34,609 nucleotides of DNA, from the NCBI RefSeq assembly GCF_018918005.1, contig NZ_JAHLPR010000057.1, positions 1 to 34,609 on the forward strand, in the 5' to 3' direction. Positions 1-8,171 of this stretch are shown piece after piece. Below the pieces are notes generated by a model, which ran no database searches, was not told the origin of the DNA, and was given only the letters and a program-made list of their open reading frames with translations. Origin of the DNA: Paenibacillus sp. MSJ-34. Lineage in GTDB: Bacteria; Bacillota; Bacilli; Paenibacillales; Paenibacillaceae. The position numbers and the translations under genes were made by a program. Position 1 is the first letter of the stretch. Each line of letters opens with the position of its first letter.

Positions 1-51
1 ATTCCGGAAAGTCCAGTCCCAAATTTATTTTTCAAAGATCAACTGGAAATT

Positions 52-108
52 TTGAAGGCGGCCGCCAGTCCCCTAGGGGACTGGAAGTAAACTCAAAACT
101 GCCTTCAA
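52..108. repeat. Nested inverted repeat with perfect 20-bp palindrome
   Basis: CCAGTCCCCTAGGGGACTGG at 65-84 is a perfect palindrome. It is bracketed by TTGAAGGC (52-59) and GCCTTCAA (101-108), so the block can fold as a long hairpin or cruciform. A further short pair, TCCAGT (12-17) and ACTGGA (42-47), lies just outside. It ends 27 bp before the start codon of the first gene, inside its probable leader, so it could be a terminator of an upstream transcript without a T-tract, an operator, or a REP-like mobile palindrome. No transposase is visible nearby. Confidence 0.6.
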
Positions 109-135
109 GAAATACTATATGAGGAGGATCAACTT

Positions 136-951
136 ATGCTGTTTCAACGAATGACGGCGTTCCTCGCCACGCTAACCCTCGCTTTCGCCGCCCTGGCGCC
201 CGCCGTTGCGGCCGCATCGTTCGAATTGTCCGCCACCGCCAAATCCAATCTCGCCAAACTAATCGCAGGCGCGGACAAGACGCAAGCAAGCCGGTTAACC
301 AAGCTGAACGGCGATCTTCAGTCATTGCGGAAGCAAGATCAAAGCTTGGACGCGAAAATAAAAGCAATTCATTACAAGAACGAGGAAGAATTAGTCGTAT
401 TGCGGAAACAAATCAAAGAGATCGACGCCGATAAGGTAAACAAGCTGCAGCAGCAAGTCAAACAAGCCAAAGGCCGCTACCAGCCGCTGTTCGACTCGTA
501 TACCGCCCTGAACAAGCAAATCGCCGCGGCAAGGCGGCTCAACAACAAAACATTGAACGCGCTGCTCCGAACGCAGGCGGATGCTATGAAGATCGCCGTT
601 CAAGCGGCCCGTCAAGACATTCGCAACAAGGAACAATCGCTCAAAAACGCCAAAGATCAAGCGGCGAAAAAGAAAAAGAAGATGAACGATACGTTGGCCG
701 GCGTCAATCCGGTTAAAGTGCAGCTGAAAGCGCAGCGCAGCAAGGTCGCCTCGACTAAGAAACTCGTTGCCTCCGCGGTCAAAAACGCGAATCAAGCGAC
801 GAAAGGAACGGCGAAAAACGCGGCCGATTCGCTCTCCTCTCTCGTTGCGGTATCGCGCCAGTTAGTTGACCAGAAGCAGCGAAACGCCGATCTGGAGCAG
901 AAGGTGAGCGACATCATCGCCAAAGCGAAAACGCAACTAAAAGCAATATGA
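136..951 (+). CDS. Secreted coiled-coil protein of unknown function
   Basis: A 271-residue protein with a classical signal peptide: MLFQR, a hydrophobic core, then APAVAAA with likely cleavage near residue 27. The rest is almost entirely charged and helical, rich in Lys, Gln and Ala, with heptad-like spacing from about 45 to 265 and no cysteine or recognisable catalytic motif. A lysine run (KKKKK) near residue 176 splits two long helices. The start is supported by GAGGAGG at 121-127, eight bases before ATG. It is probably exported and may be cell-wall associated or a spacer protein. I do not recognise the family. The next gene begins about 100 bp downstream on the same strand without an evident terminator, so co-transcription is possible but unproven. 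Confidence 0.75.
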   Translation: MLFQRMTAFLATLTLAFAALAPAVAAASFELSATAKSNLAKLIAGADKTQASRLTKLNGDLQSLRKQDQSLDAKIKAIHYKNEEELVVLRKQIKEIDADKVNKLQQQVKQAKGRYQPLFDSYTALNKQIAAARRLNNKTLNALLRTQADAMKIAVQAARQDIRNKEQSLKNAKDQAAKKKKKMNDTLAGVNPVKVQLKAQRSKVASTKKLVASAVKNANQATKGTAKNAADSLSSLVAVSRQLVDQKQRNADLEQKVSDIIAKAKTQLKAI

Positions 952-1057
952 CAAGGATACTTTATAGAATACCGGGGGATATTAATGGAAAAATAACGCA
1001 GTCGGCATGGTCTGTCGCTGCCGTCAACGCATGAACAACCGAAGGAGATGGAATGCT

Positions 1058-1939
1058 ATGCCGCTGGAACGGATCAACGGAACGATGCTGTATTATGAAA
1101 CATACGGCGAAGGCGTCCCGATCGTCTTTATTCATCCCCCGCTGATTTCAAGCGCCAATTTTCGTTACCAACAGATGCAGTTATCCGACGAATTTCAAGT
1201 GATTACATTCGATATTCGGGGACATGGCCGAAGCGAACCGTCCCAAACGCCGGTCACCTATCCGCTCATTTGCGAAGACATCTTGCGTCTAATGGATCGC
1301 CTGAACATTGAGAAGGCATTCCTATGCGGCTACTCAACGGGAGGGTCGATCGCCTTGGAAGCGATGCTGTCCTATCCCGACCGCTTTCGCGGCGGCATAT
1401 TGATCAGCGCGATGTCTGAGGCAAGCGATTTCTACCTGCGGGGCCGAATTCACGCCGCGATCGGGTTATCGTCATGGAAAGCAGCCATTCGCCTGCTTAC
1501 GCTCGGCGTAACATGGGGCAACTCGGACAGTATGGCAACGTTTCGCCGCTTGATGAAGGACGCCTTGAAAGGAGACTGGCGCAATATTCGCCAATATTAC
1601 AAGTACAGCTTGAACTATAACTGCACCAACCGTCTCCATGAAATCGACGCTCCCATCCTGCTGATGTTCGGCGGCAAGGATAAAAGCTTCAAACGTTATT
1701 GCCATCTGCTCCAGAAAGGGCTGCGCAAATTTAAACTGATTACGTTCCGCGAGGAAAATCACCGGCTTCCTACGTTGGCGGCGGATAAAACGAATCAAAT
1801 GATCCGTTCGTGGATCCGCAACGAAATGCGGCGGAACGATCAAGCCGTTCCGGAGGAGACGATCCGCATACCGGAAGCTTATATCATCGGCGATCAAGCG
1901 GCCATGGGGGCGGAACGGCCGGAAAATAACTTGGAATAA
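1058..1939 (+). CDS. Alpha/beta hydrolase
   Basis: A 293-residue alpha/beta-hydrolase-fold protein, probably a cytoplasmic esterase or related hydrolase of unknown substrate. The oxyanion-hole HP lies at 26-27, followed by the FDIRGHGRS segment (51-59) typical of the family. The nucleophile elbow GYSTGG gives Ser93, the acid is probably Asp208 (GGKDKS), and the base is His235 (NHRLP). An in-frame ATG exists at 1007, but AAGGAG at 1042-1047, ten bases before the ATG at 1058, and the start of family similarity both favour the shorter form. The last 35 residues, after the fold, are charged and unassigned. There is no signal peptide. The substrate cannot be told from sequence. Confidence 0.88.
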   Translation: MPLERINGTMLYYETYGEGVPIVFIHPPLISSANFRYQQMQLSDEFQVITFDIRGHGRSEPSQTPVTYPLICEDILRLMDRLNIEKAFLCGYSTGGSIALEAMLSYPDRFRGGILISAMSEASDFYLRGRIHAAIGLSSWKAAIRLLTLGVTWGNSDSMATFRRLMKDALKGDWRNIRQYYKYSLNYNCTNRLHEIDAPILLMFGGKDKSFKRYCHLLQKGLRKFKLITFREENHRLPTLAADKTNQMIRSWIRNEMRRNDQAVPEETIRIPEAYIIGDQAAMGAERPENNLE

Positions 1940-2003
1940 TTGTCCTATCCATTGTATAGTAGAGAAGTGCGCTCTACTACATAACGAATAGGATGAACTT
2001 AAC

Positions 2004-2708
2004 ATGAAACCCAGAGGTTGGAGCTTAATCGCATTATCGGGCATCGCTGTCGTTTTAACGATCGTCTTGTTGGTCTTGCTCGTGTACCCGAAAGATCTCA
2101 TGCTGGCCGCCGCCGTGAAATCGCAAGACTACCGGAAGACGGAACGGCTGCTGAAGATGGGCGCCGATCCGAACGCCGGCGTTTCCCTCAATCCGCTTCA
2201 CGTTGCGATTCGCGACGGCGAATTGGTGATGGTTCGCTTGCTGTTGGAACATGGCGCCGATCCCAATCTATCGGCCAATTACGGAAGCGGGGAACAAATC
2301 CTGATGCATCCGTTATCGTTGGCGATTAACCATAACAGGCACTCCGAGCCTTTCGTCCGTTTGTTGATCGGCGCAGGTGCCAATCCCGAGGAGGACGGAT
2401 GGGCTTTGGAGACGGCGATCGAGAAAGGCGAGTTGAACGTCGTCAAGCTGTTAATCAAGCATGGCGGGGATCCCAATCAAGGGCTGCAATCCGCCGTAAT
2501 GTCCGATCAAATCGAGATCGCGTCCTATCTGCTGGAACAAGGAGCCGACCCGAACGCCGGGGTCCAATTGGCGGAAATCACCTACAATCGCGACATGCTG
2601 CAGCTTCTGATCGAAGCGGGCGCATCTATCGATATGCGGAGCAGAGAAGAACGGAAACCGGAGGATTATACGACGACCGCGGACGGCAAAAAAATAAGGC
2701 TGCGATGA
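2004..2708 (+). CDS. Membrane-anchored ankyrin-repeat protein
   Basis: A 234-residue protein with one N-terminal membrane segment (about residues 8-29, no lipobox) followed by about six ankyrin repeats facing the outside or held at the membrane. Repeat hallmarks are visible several times: LLKMGADPN, PLHVAIRDGE, LLLEHGADPN, LLIGAGANPE, LLIKHGGDPN, YLLEQGADPN and LLIEAGASID. Ankyrin repeats bind protein partners; nothing here points to enzymatic activity. The C-terminus (RSREERKPEDYTTTADGKK) is short and polar. Its partner is not evident from the neighbours. It starts 64 bp after the hydrolase on the same strand and ends just before the convergent terminator at 2741-2777. Confidence 0.85.
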   Translation: MKPRGWSLIALSGIAVVLTIVLLVLLVYPKDLMLAAAVKSQDYRKTERLLKMGADPNAGVSLNPLHVAIRDGELVMVRLLLEHGADPNLSANYGSGEQILMHPLSLAINHNRHSEPFVRLLIGAGANPEEDGWALETAIEKGELNVVKLLIKHGGDPNQGLQSAVMSDQIEIASYLLEQGADPNAGVQLAEITYNRDMLQLLIEAGASIDMRSREERKPEDYTTTADGKKIRLR

Positions 2709-2710
2709 GA

Positions 2711-2730
2711 AAACCTCTATCGAGGGGTTT
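2711..2730 (+). other. Small stem-loop after the ankyrin gene
   Basis: AAACCTC pairs with GGGGTTT (one G-U pair) around a six-base loop, right after the ankyrin stop codon. It has no T-run after it, so it may only protect the transcript 3' end ahead of the stronger hairpin downstream. Confidence 0.35.
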
Positions 2731-2740
2731 CGATATTGTG

Positions 2741-2777
2741 GCAAACAAAGGGCTGCCCCAAAATTTCGGGGCAGCCC
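2741..2777 (-). terminator. Rho-independent terminator of the stalk-protein gene
   Basis: GGGCTGCCCC (2750-2759) and GGGGCAGCCC (2768-2777) form a perfect 10-bp stem with an 8-base loop. Read on the minus strand the stem is followed by a T-rich stretch (TTTGTTTG), so it ends the minus-strand gene. Because the stem lies between convergent genes it probably also stops plus-strand read-through. Confidence 0.85.
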
Positions 2778-2807
2778 TGTCGTTTCCAGATACGTTTATT
2801 ATTGTGC

Positions 2808-5800
2808 TTAAATCTCCGGCGTTACCTGATCCTGAGGTGTGACGCCGTTATTCGCAGGAACGGGAGGCTCCTGCAGAACGACCTCGCCCGAAGCGCCGGA
2901 CAACGCGTTTACGGTAGCGATCCGTCCGTCCGCGATGGAAAGGACGAATACGTGGTACGAGACGCCCGTACGGAGCGACGCGCCCGTAATATCCGTGTCG
3001 GAAGTCGTTAACGTGACGGAGCTGTTGCCGGTGCCGACCGACTTGTATCCGTACGAACCGATGCGGTTCGCCTCCGCCAGATTGAAGCTTCCGGCGGAAC
3101 CGGACGGTACGACCATGACAGCGTAATACGCAATGCTAGATTCGTTGCTTGCTTTCGTAAAGCTTACTTGCATATTGGTGCCGTCCGCAATAGCGGTCAC
3201 ATTCGTGACGGCCGGTACGGCCAAGTCCGTCAACTGCACATCGACGGACGGAGCCGACAACGCGTTGGCGGAACCGCTTCTTGCATCCGCCACGGTCAAG
3301 ACGAATACTTTGTACTTCACGCCGCGCGCCAAGCCGTTTCCATTCACATCGCGGGTGGAATCGGACAATCGCAGGCTAATATCTCTGCCTTGCTTCGCCA
3401 CTTTCGTATAGTTGGCGGAGCCAACGGCGTTCGCCTCTCCGAGACGGAATCCGCCGGATTGATCCGAAGGAACGACCATGACGCGATATTCGGCCACATT
3501 CGCTTCATTGGAAGCTTTCACAAAGCTGACTTCGATATCGCGGCCGTCGCCGTAATTCGGAATCGCATAAGCGTTCAGTCCGGTCACGGCCGGTACGGCA
3601 TAATTGCTCGTCAGCGTAATGTCCGTCGACGGAGACGAAAGCGCATTGCCGTTGTTTCCTGTTCCTACCGACAAGACGAAGATGCGGTAGCTGACTCCGT
3701 TTTTAATCGCCGATCCGTCTACGTCTCTCGCTCCGGAAGACAGCGTTTGGCTAATATTCCAGCCGGTTTTGTTCACCAGCGTGTAGTTTGCGCTCGATAC
3801 GTTATTCGCGGCCGACAGGTTAAACCGGCCGGCATTCGCCGATTTGACTACCATAATGCGATAATGGCTAATGCTCGATTCGTCGGCGGCTTTATTGAAC
3901 GTAACCAGCAAATCGCGGCCGTCGTTATAGTCGCTGACATCGCTTGCCGAGACATAATTGACGGGATATACGGTAGAGCTGTTCGACAACGTAATCGATG
4001 CGGACGGGCTGGATAACGCATTGCCGTTATAATTGTTCCCGACCGACAGGACGAATACGGTATAGCTCGTGCCGTTGCGAATCAGCGATCCGTCCACGTC
4101 TCTCGCGCTGGAGCTCAGCGTCAAGCTGAGATCTCTTCCCGTTTTGTTCACCGACGTATAGTTTGAGCTCGAAACGTTGTTGGCCGCCGATAAGTTGAAT
4201 CGATGCGCGTCTGCCGTTTTCACAACCATGACGCGGTAATGATGAATCACGGATTCGTCGGACGCCCGATAAAACTCTACTTTCATGTCGCGGCCGTCAT
4301 TATAATTGCTGACATCGTTCACGGTGACGTTGGTCGCCGCGCCGACAACCGCGCTGTTCGACAGCGCAATCGCCTGAGAAGGCGCCGACAGTACGTTATC
4401 GTACGATTTCGAATCGCTCGAGACTGCCATGACGAACAAGCGGTACGTTTCGCCGTTGCGGATGGAATGGCCGTCAACGTCGTTCGCGTAAGAAGGCAGC
4501 GTGACGCTAATGTTGTTGCCCGTCTTGGATACATCGTAATATCTGCCGTACGATACTTTATTCGCAGCCTCCAAGTTAAAGTTGGAAGCGTCTTTCAGTT
4601 TTACGGCAAAAATGCGGTAATAGCCGACTTTCCATTCTTCGGACGATTTCGTGAAGCTGATTTGCAAATCGCGGCCGTCGCCGTAGTTGCTCACATCTTC
4701 TACTTTCGTAATGACAGGCACTGCCATCGAACTGTTTAACGTAATCGAGGAAGATCCTGACGACAGCTTGCTTGGAGCCGAATTCGGCTGGCTGCTCACC
4801 GACAGGACGAAGACCGTGTACGGCACGCCGTTGCGGATCAGATCGCCCGATACGTCTCTGGAAGACGAGCTTAACGTCGTTGTCGAAGAGCCCGTTCTGT
4901 TGACGACGGTGGAATACGAGCTCGGCACCGCATTGGCTTTCGCCAGCGTGAACTCGCTCGCATCCTTCGTTTTCACGACCATAATCCGATAGTTTGCGAT
5001 ATTCGCGTCATTGCCCGGCTTCGTGAAGCTGACCCGCAAATCGCGGCCGTCGCCGTAGTCGTTCACATCGCTAACTTTGATATCCGTTGCCGCCTTTACC
5101 GCCGAATCGCCGGAAATCGTCACGGTCCGGGAAGGATGGGAAAGCGCGTATTTGTTCGACGCTTTGCCGACCGACAAGACGAATACGGCATAATCGCGGT
5201 CCGCACGCAGCAGATCGCCGTCCGTATCCCGGGTTTGCGAATTGAACGAAACGGTCTGGTTAATGCCTTGCCCCTTCACAACTGTATAATCTCGGGAAGA
5301 AACGGATTGCGCCTTGGCAAGCGTAAAGTTTGACACCCTATCCGCTTTAACGACCATGACGCGGTAATGATCGACATAGGCGTCGCTGGACGCTTTCGTG
5401 AAGCTGGCTTCCAGATCCCGCCCGTCGCCTTTCTCTCCGACGATGCGCGCATTCACATTATAAGCTGCGCCGACATCCCCCGAAGTCGTAATATATACGG
5501 TCTTGGCGCTGGAATTCCAATCGACGGTTTCACCGAGCGCTTCGCTGACAAAGCGGACCGGAACCATCGTTCTTCCTTTGATCGCTTGCGCGGGAACATC
5601 CAGCGAAACGGTCGCATTATTGATGGTCGCCGTTTTCGAACCCATTCTCAGTTGAACGGTCGTTCCGTCTTTCACGGCCGTTACCGTCTTCGACTTCGGT
5701 TCCCAATCTACATAAGCATTTAAAGCTTCGAATATGGCTCGCATCGGCAGCAAGACTCTGCCTCCAACCGAAACCGGAGCCTGGTCCGTCGACAGTTTGA

Positions 5801-5906
5801 CGCCGTCGATATAAATGCTGATCGGTTGAGCTGCGTGTACTTGCGATTGCAGCGATAGCGTAAGTACCATCGCCACTGCCACGAGCGCTGACAATATTTT
5901 TCTCAC
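2808..5906 (-). CDS. Secreted stalk-domain protein with seven DGRD repeats
   Basis: A 1032-residue exported protein. Residues 1-26 are a signal peptide ending VHAA. Residues 28-140 match the copper amine oxidase N-terminal (stalk) domain, with two paired elements (GGRVLLPMRAIFEALNAYVDW and GRTMVPVRFVSEALGETVDW). After that come seven repeats of 121-127 residues, marked by DGRD at 161, 286, 410, 537, 662 and 787 and a degenerate DGTN at 908. Each repeat carries YRxMVVK and YxVFVLSV strands, suggesting fibronectin-III-like beta sandwiches. The name copper amine oxidase is misleading, as no oxidase domain is present. The start codon is GTG, set by AGGAGG at 5915-5920. It is probably a cell-surface or matrix adhesin-like protein, with function unknown. 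It is monocistronic, with its own terminator. Confidence 0.85.
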   Translation of the reverse strand: MRKILSALVAVAMVLTLSLQSQVHAAQPISIYIDGVKLSTDQAPVSVGGRVLLPMRAIFEALNAYVDWEPKSKTVTAVKDGTTVQLRMGSKTATINNATVSLDVPAQAIKGRTMVPVRFVSEALGETVDWNSSAKTVYITTSGDVGAAYNVNARIVGEKGDGRDLEASFTKASSDAYVDHYRVMVVKADRVSNFTLAKAQSVSSRDYTVVKGQGINQTVSFNSQTRDTDGDLLRADRDYAVFVLSVGKASNKYALSHPSRTVTISGDSAVKAATDIKVSDVNDYGDGRDLRVSFTKPGNDANIANYRIMVVKTKDASEFTLAKANAVPSSYSTVVNRTGSSTTTLSSSSRDVSGDLIRNGVPYTVFVLSVSSQPNSAPSKLSSGSSSITLNSSMAVPVITKVEDVSNYGDGRDLQISFTKSSEEWKVGYYRIFAVKLKDASNFNLEAANKVSYGRYYDVSKTGNNISVTLPSYANDVDGHSIRNGETYRLFVMAVSSDSKSYDNVLSAPSQAIALSNSAVVGAATNVTVNDVSNYNDGRDMKVEFYRASDESVIHHYRVMVVKTADAHRFNLSAANNVSSSNYTSVNKTGRDLSLTLSSSARDVDGSLIRNGTSYTVFVLSVGNNYNGNALSSPSASITLSNSSTVYPVNYVSASDVSDYNDGRDLLVTFNKAADESSISHYRIMVVKSANAGRFNLSAANNVSSANYTLVNKTGWNISQTLSSGARDVDGSAIKNGVSYRIFVLSVGTGNNGNALSSPSTDITLTSNYAVPAVTGLNAYAIPNYGDGRDIEVSFVKASNEANVAEYRVMVVPSDQSGGFRLGEANAVGSANYTKVAKQGRDISLRLSDSTRDVNGNGLARGVKYKVFVLTVADARSGSANALSAPSVDVQLTDLAVPAVTNVTAIADGTNMQVSFTKASNESSIAYYAVMVVPSGSAGSFNLAEANRIGSYGYKSVGTGNSSVTLTTSDTDITGASLRTGVSYHVFVLSIADGRIATVNALSGASGEVVLQEPPVPANNGVTPQDQVTPEI

Positions 5907-6074
5907 ACCTTCATCCTCCTGTTTGAATTCAACTTCATGTGTTCTTCCCTTTGTTATCTAAACGCTCCAACCCCGCCAAAAGTTTCTGCCCCGCAAAAAA
6001 TAAATAAATGTCTAAATTAGGAAAACGGTATTTTATCCCGGTATAGCGCGATGTTCGGCCGCCGCAAACGCGGC

Positions 6075-6120
6075 AAAACAAAAGGATGCGCCAGCAACAT
6101 CATCATGATGCGGCACATCC
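6075..6120 (-). terminator. Terminator of the sugar/dehydrogenase operon
   Basis: On the minus strand GGATGTGCC (6112-6120) pairs with GGCGCATCC (6084-6092) with one G-U pair and a 19-base loop, followed by TTTTGTTTT. It lies 36 bp after the dehydrogenase stop codon. A smaller hairpin, GAATCGTTCGATTC, precedes it. Confidence 0.7.
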
Positions 6121-6155
6121 TTCGCATAAAAAGTTCGAATCGAACGATTCTTTTC

Positions 6156-7154
6156 TTACAGCATCTGCACTCGACCCGTTTCGAGCGAGGTCCGGATGGC
6201 CTCCATGATGCCGAGCACTTCGCGGACTTCGGCAGGCGGTACGATCTCGGACATGCGGTTCTTGCCGATGCAGTCTATAAAATGCTCCAACTCAAGCTGA
6301 AACGCGTCTTGCCGTTCCACGGTCACCTCGGTTTCCCTGCCGTCGCGATACAGCATAAATCGGACAGCGGCGGAGTCGCGCGTTTCCAGATTATGACCCG
6401 CGGCGTAGCGGAAATCGAGCGTCCCTCCGGTTCCGTTGGCACGCAGCGCCATCGTAAACGGAAACCCTTTCGCCATTTGGTTCGAACATTCGATACTTGC
6501 CTTGCTGCCGTTCCGGAACGACAAGCTGGTGGCGATCTGATCCCAAGCGCCGTTCGCGCTTTGCCGGCCGATCGCATACACCGATTCGACCGGACCGAGC
6601 AAATGCCGCATAAAATCGATGTCGTGCAAGTGGAGATCGAACAGCGCGCCGCCGCTCTTGGACACGTCTTGAAACCACCCGCTCCAGTTCGGCGTCTGCG
6701 CCAATCGTTCCGCTCGAACAACCTCGACGTTTCCGATCCGTCCTTCGTCGCAAATCCGCTTCATCGCTTGATATTCCGGCCAGAAGCGGAGCACTTGCCC
6801 GACGAGCAGCTTCACTCCCGCCTTATCGGCCTCTTCGTATATTCGGCCGGCCGCTTCCAATGTCAATGTCAACGGTTTTTCGCACATGATATGTTTTCCC
6901 GCTCGAGCGGCCATCACCGCAAATTTCTCATGCAGAAACGTAGGGACGCAAATATCGACCCATTGAATCTCTTCGGCCCGCAACATTTCTTCCGCTGTAG
7001 AATAATACCGGCACCGGTATCGTTTCGCCGTCTCTTGCCCCGCCGTTTCGTTCCCCTCGGCGAACGCTGCGATTTCAACGTTAGCCATTCGTTCGTATGC
7101 ATCGGCATGCGTTTTTGCCATAAACCCCGCGCCGATGATGCCGACTTTCAACAT
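6156..7154 (-). CDS. Gfo/Idh/MocA family oxidoreductase
   Basis: A 332-residue NAD(P)-dependent dehydrogenase of the glucose-fructose oxidoreductase / inositol dehydrogenase family. The Rossmann fingerprint GIIGAGFMAKTH starts at residue 5, the family EKP motif is at 92-94 (the lysine is catalytic in the family), and the substrate-site segment DLHLHDIDF (173-181) supplies Asp173 and His177. Length is normal for the family. The start is set by GGAGGTGA seven bases upstream. It is the last gene of the minus-strand sugar cluster, 51 bp after the permease, and probably oxidises the imported sugar or polyol, or a derivative of it. The exact substrate (inositol, a hexose or a sugar acid) cannot be told. 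Confidence 0.9.
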   Translation of the reverse strand: MLKVGIIGAGFMAKTHADAYERMANVEIAAFAEGNETAGQETAKRYRCRYYSTAEEMLRAEEIQWVDICVPTFLHEKFAVMAARAGKHIMCEKPLTLTLEAAGRIYEEADKAGVKLLVGQVLRFWPEYQAMKRICDEGRIGNVEVVRAERLAQTPNWSGWFQDVSKSGGALFDLHLHDIDFMRHLLGPVESVYAIGRQSANGAWDQIATSLSFRNGSKASIECSNQMAKGFPFTMALRANGTGGTLDFRYAAGHNLETRDSAAVRFMLYRDGRETEVTVERQDAFQLELEHFIDCIGKNRMSEIVPPAEVREVLGIMEAIRTSLETGRVQML

Positions 7155-7205
7155 ATGTTCACCTCCGATCTGACGCGGACGGGACCTCCGTGAGTATCAG
7201 AGGCG

Positions 7206-8171
7206 CTATTTTTTGCGTAATTTGCTCAAATTGCTCAATATGACCGCCACGACGATAATGCCTCCGGTAATCGCCGTCTGCAGGTAAGAGTTGACCGACA
7301 AAATCGTCATCGCATTGGAGATCAGGCCGATCATGACGACGCCGAGGAAGGCGCCGCCGATCGTGCCGCGTCCGCCCTCGAACGTAACTCCGCCGATAAT
7401 GGCCGCGGTCAAAGCGGACAACTCGTATCCTTGTCCCGCAGTCGCCACGATCGAATCGAGGCGGGAAACGAGCACGATCGAAGCCAGGCCCGCGATGCCG
7501 CCGCTAATGCCGTACGTGACGATTTTATAACGGTCGACGGGAATGCCGGACAAGTAGGCGTTCTCTTCATTGCCCCCGATCGACACGATTCTGCGGCCGA
7601 ACTTCGTATAGTTCAGCAAGATGAAAGCGAGCACAACCGTAACGAACAAAAATACGAGCGTGAACGGGAAAATGCCGAAAAACTTTGTGCGCCCGATAAA
7701 TTCAAACTGCCCGCCGAAATTCATGAATTTGCCTTCCGACACAATGAGCGCGATGCCGAAATAGACGCTTCCCATTCCGAGCGTAATGATCAGCGGCATC
7801 ACTTTGCTCTTGCTGACGATCAATCCGTTGATGAGGCCGCATGCCAAGCCGACGGCAAGGCCGGCCGCAACCGCAACTCCGACGGAGCCGCCGCTCATCA
7901 TGATTTTCGAGATGACGACTCCGCTCAAAGCCATAATGCTTCCGATCGACAGATCGATTCCGCCGGAAATAAGCAATAGCGCCATCGCCATCGTTAAAAT
8001 GCCCAGTACCGAAACTTGCTGAAAAATCGCAAAAATATTCGTTAAACTAAAAAAATTGCTGTTTATGCTGCCGACCGCCGCCGACACGAGCACGATTACG
8101 CAGAGCAAAATAAATTTCTGGTTTTTCATCAGCGTCTCTTTGCTCTTCAATCCGGCCAGAATCTCACTCAT
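7206..8171 (-). CDS. Sugar ABC transporter permease, RbsC-like (CUT2)
   Basis: A 321-residue membrane protein of the branched ribose/xylose-type (CUT2) importer permeases. It has about eight to ten hydrophobic segments and the conserved GGIDLSIGS element (about 69-77), ITLGMGSVYFGIA, and GGNEENAYLSGIPVDRYK before the last helices (AAIIGGVTFEGGRGTIGGAFLG). GAGGTGA lies close before the ATG. Its start overlaps the ATPase stop by eight bases (ATGAGTGA), implying translational coupling. It should form the homodimeric channel that works with the ATPase encoded immediately upstream. If that ATPase is not made, this permease would be inactive unless served by another one. Confidence 0.92.
   Translation of the reverse strand: MSEILAGLKSKETLMKNQKFILLCVIVLVSAAVGSINSNFFSLTNIFAIFQQVSVLGILTMAMALLLISGGIDLSIGSIMALSGVVISKIMMSGGSVGVAVAAGLAVGLACGLINGLIVSKSKVMPLIITLGMGSVYFGIALIVSEGKFMNFGGQFEFIGRTKFFGIFPFTLVFLFVTVVLAFILLNYTKFGRRIVSIGGNEENAYLSGIPVDRYKIVTYGISGGIAGLASIVLVSRLDSIVATAGQGYELSALTAAIIGGVTFEGGRGTIGGAFLGVVMIGLISNAMTILSVNSYLQTAITGGIIVVAVILSNLSKLRKK

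Noticed and set aside
2808-5906. Copper amine oxidase enzyme
   Set aside because: Only the N-terminal stalk-type domain is present; there is no catalytic domain or topaquinone site.
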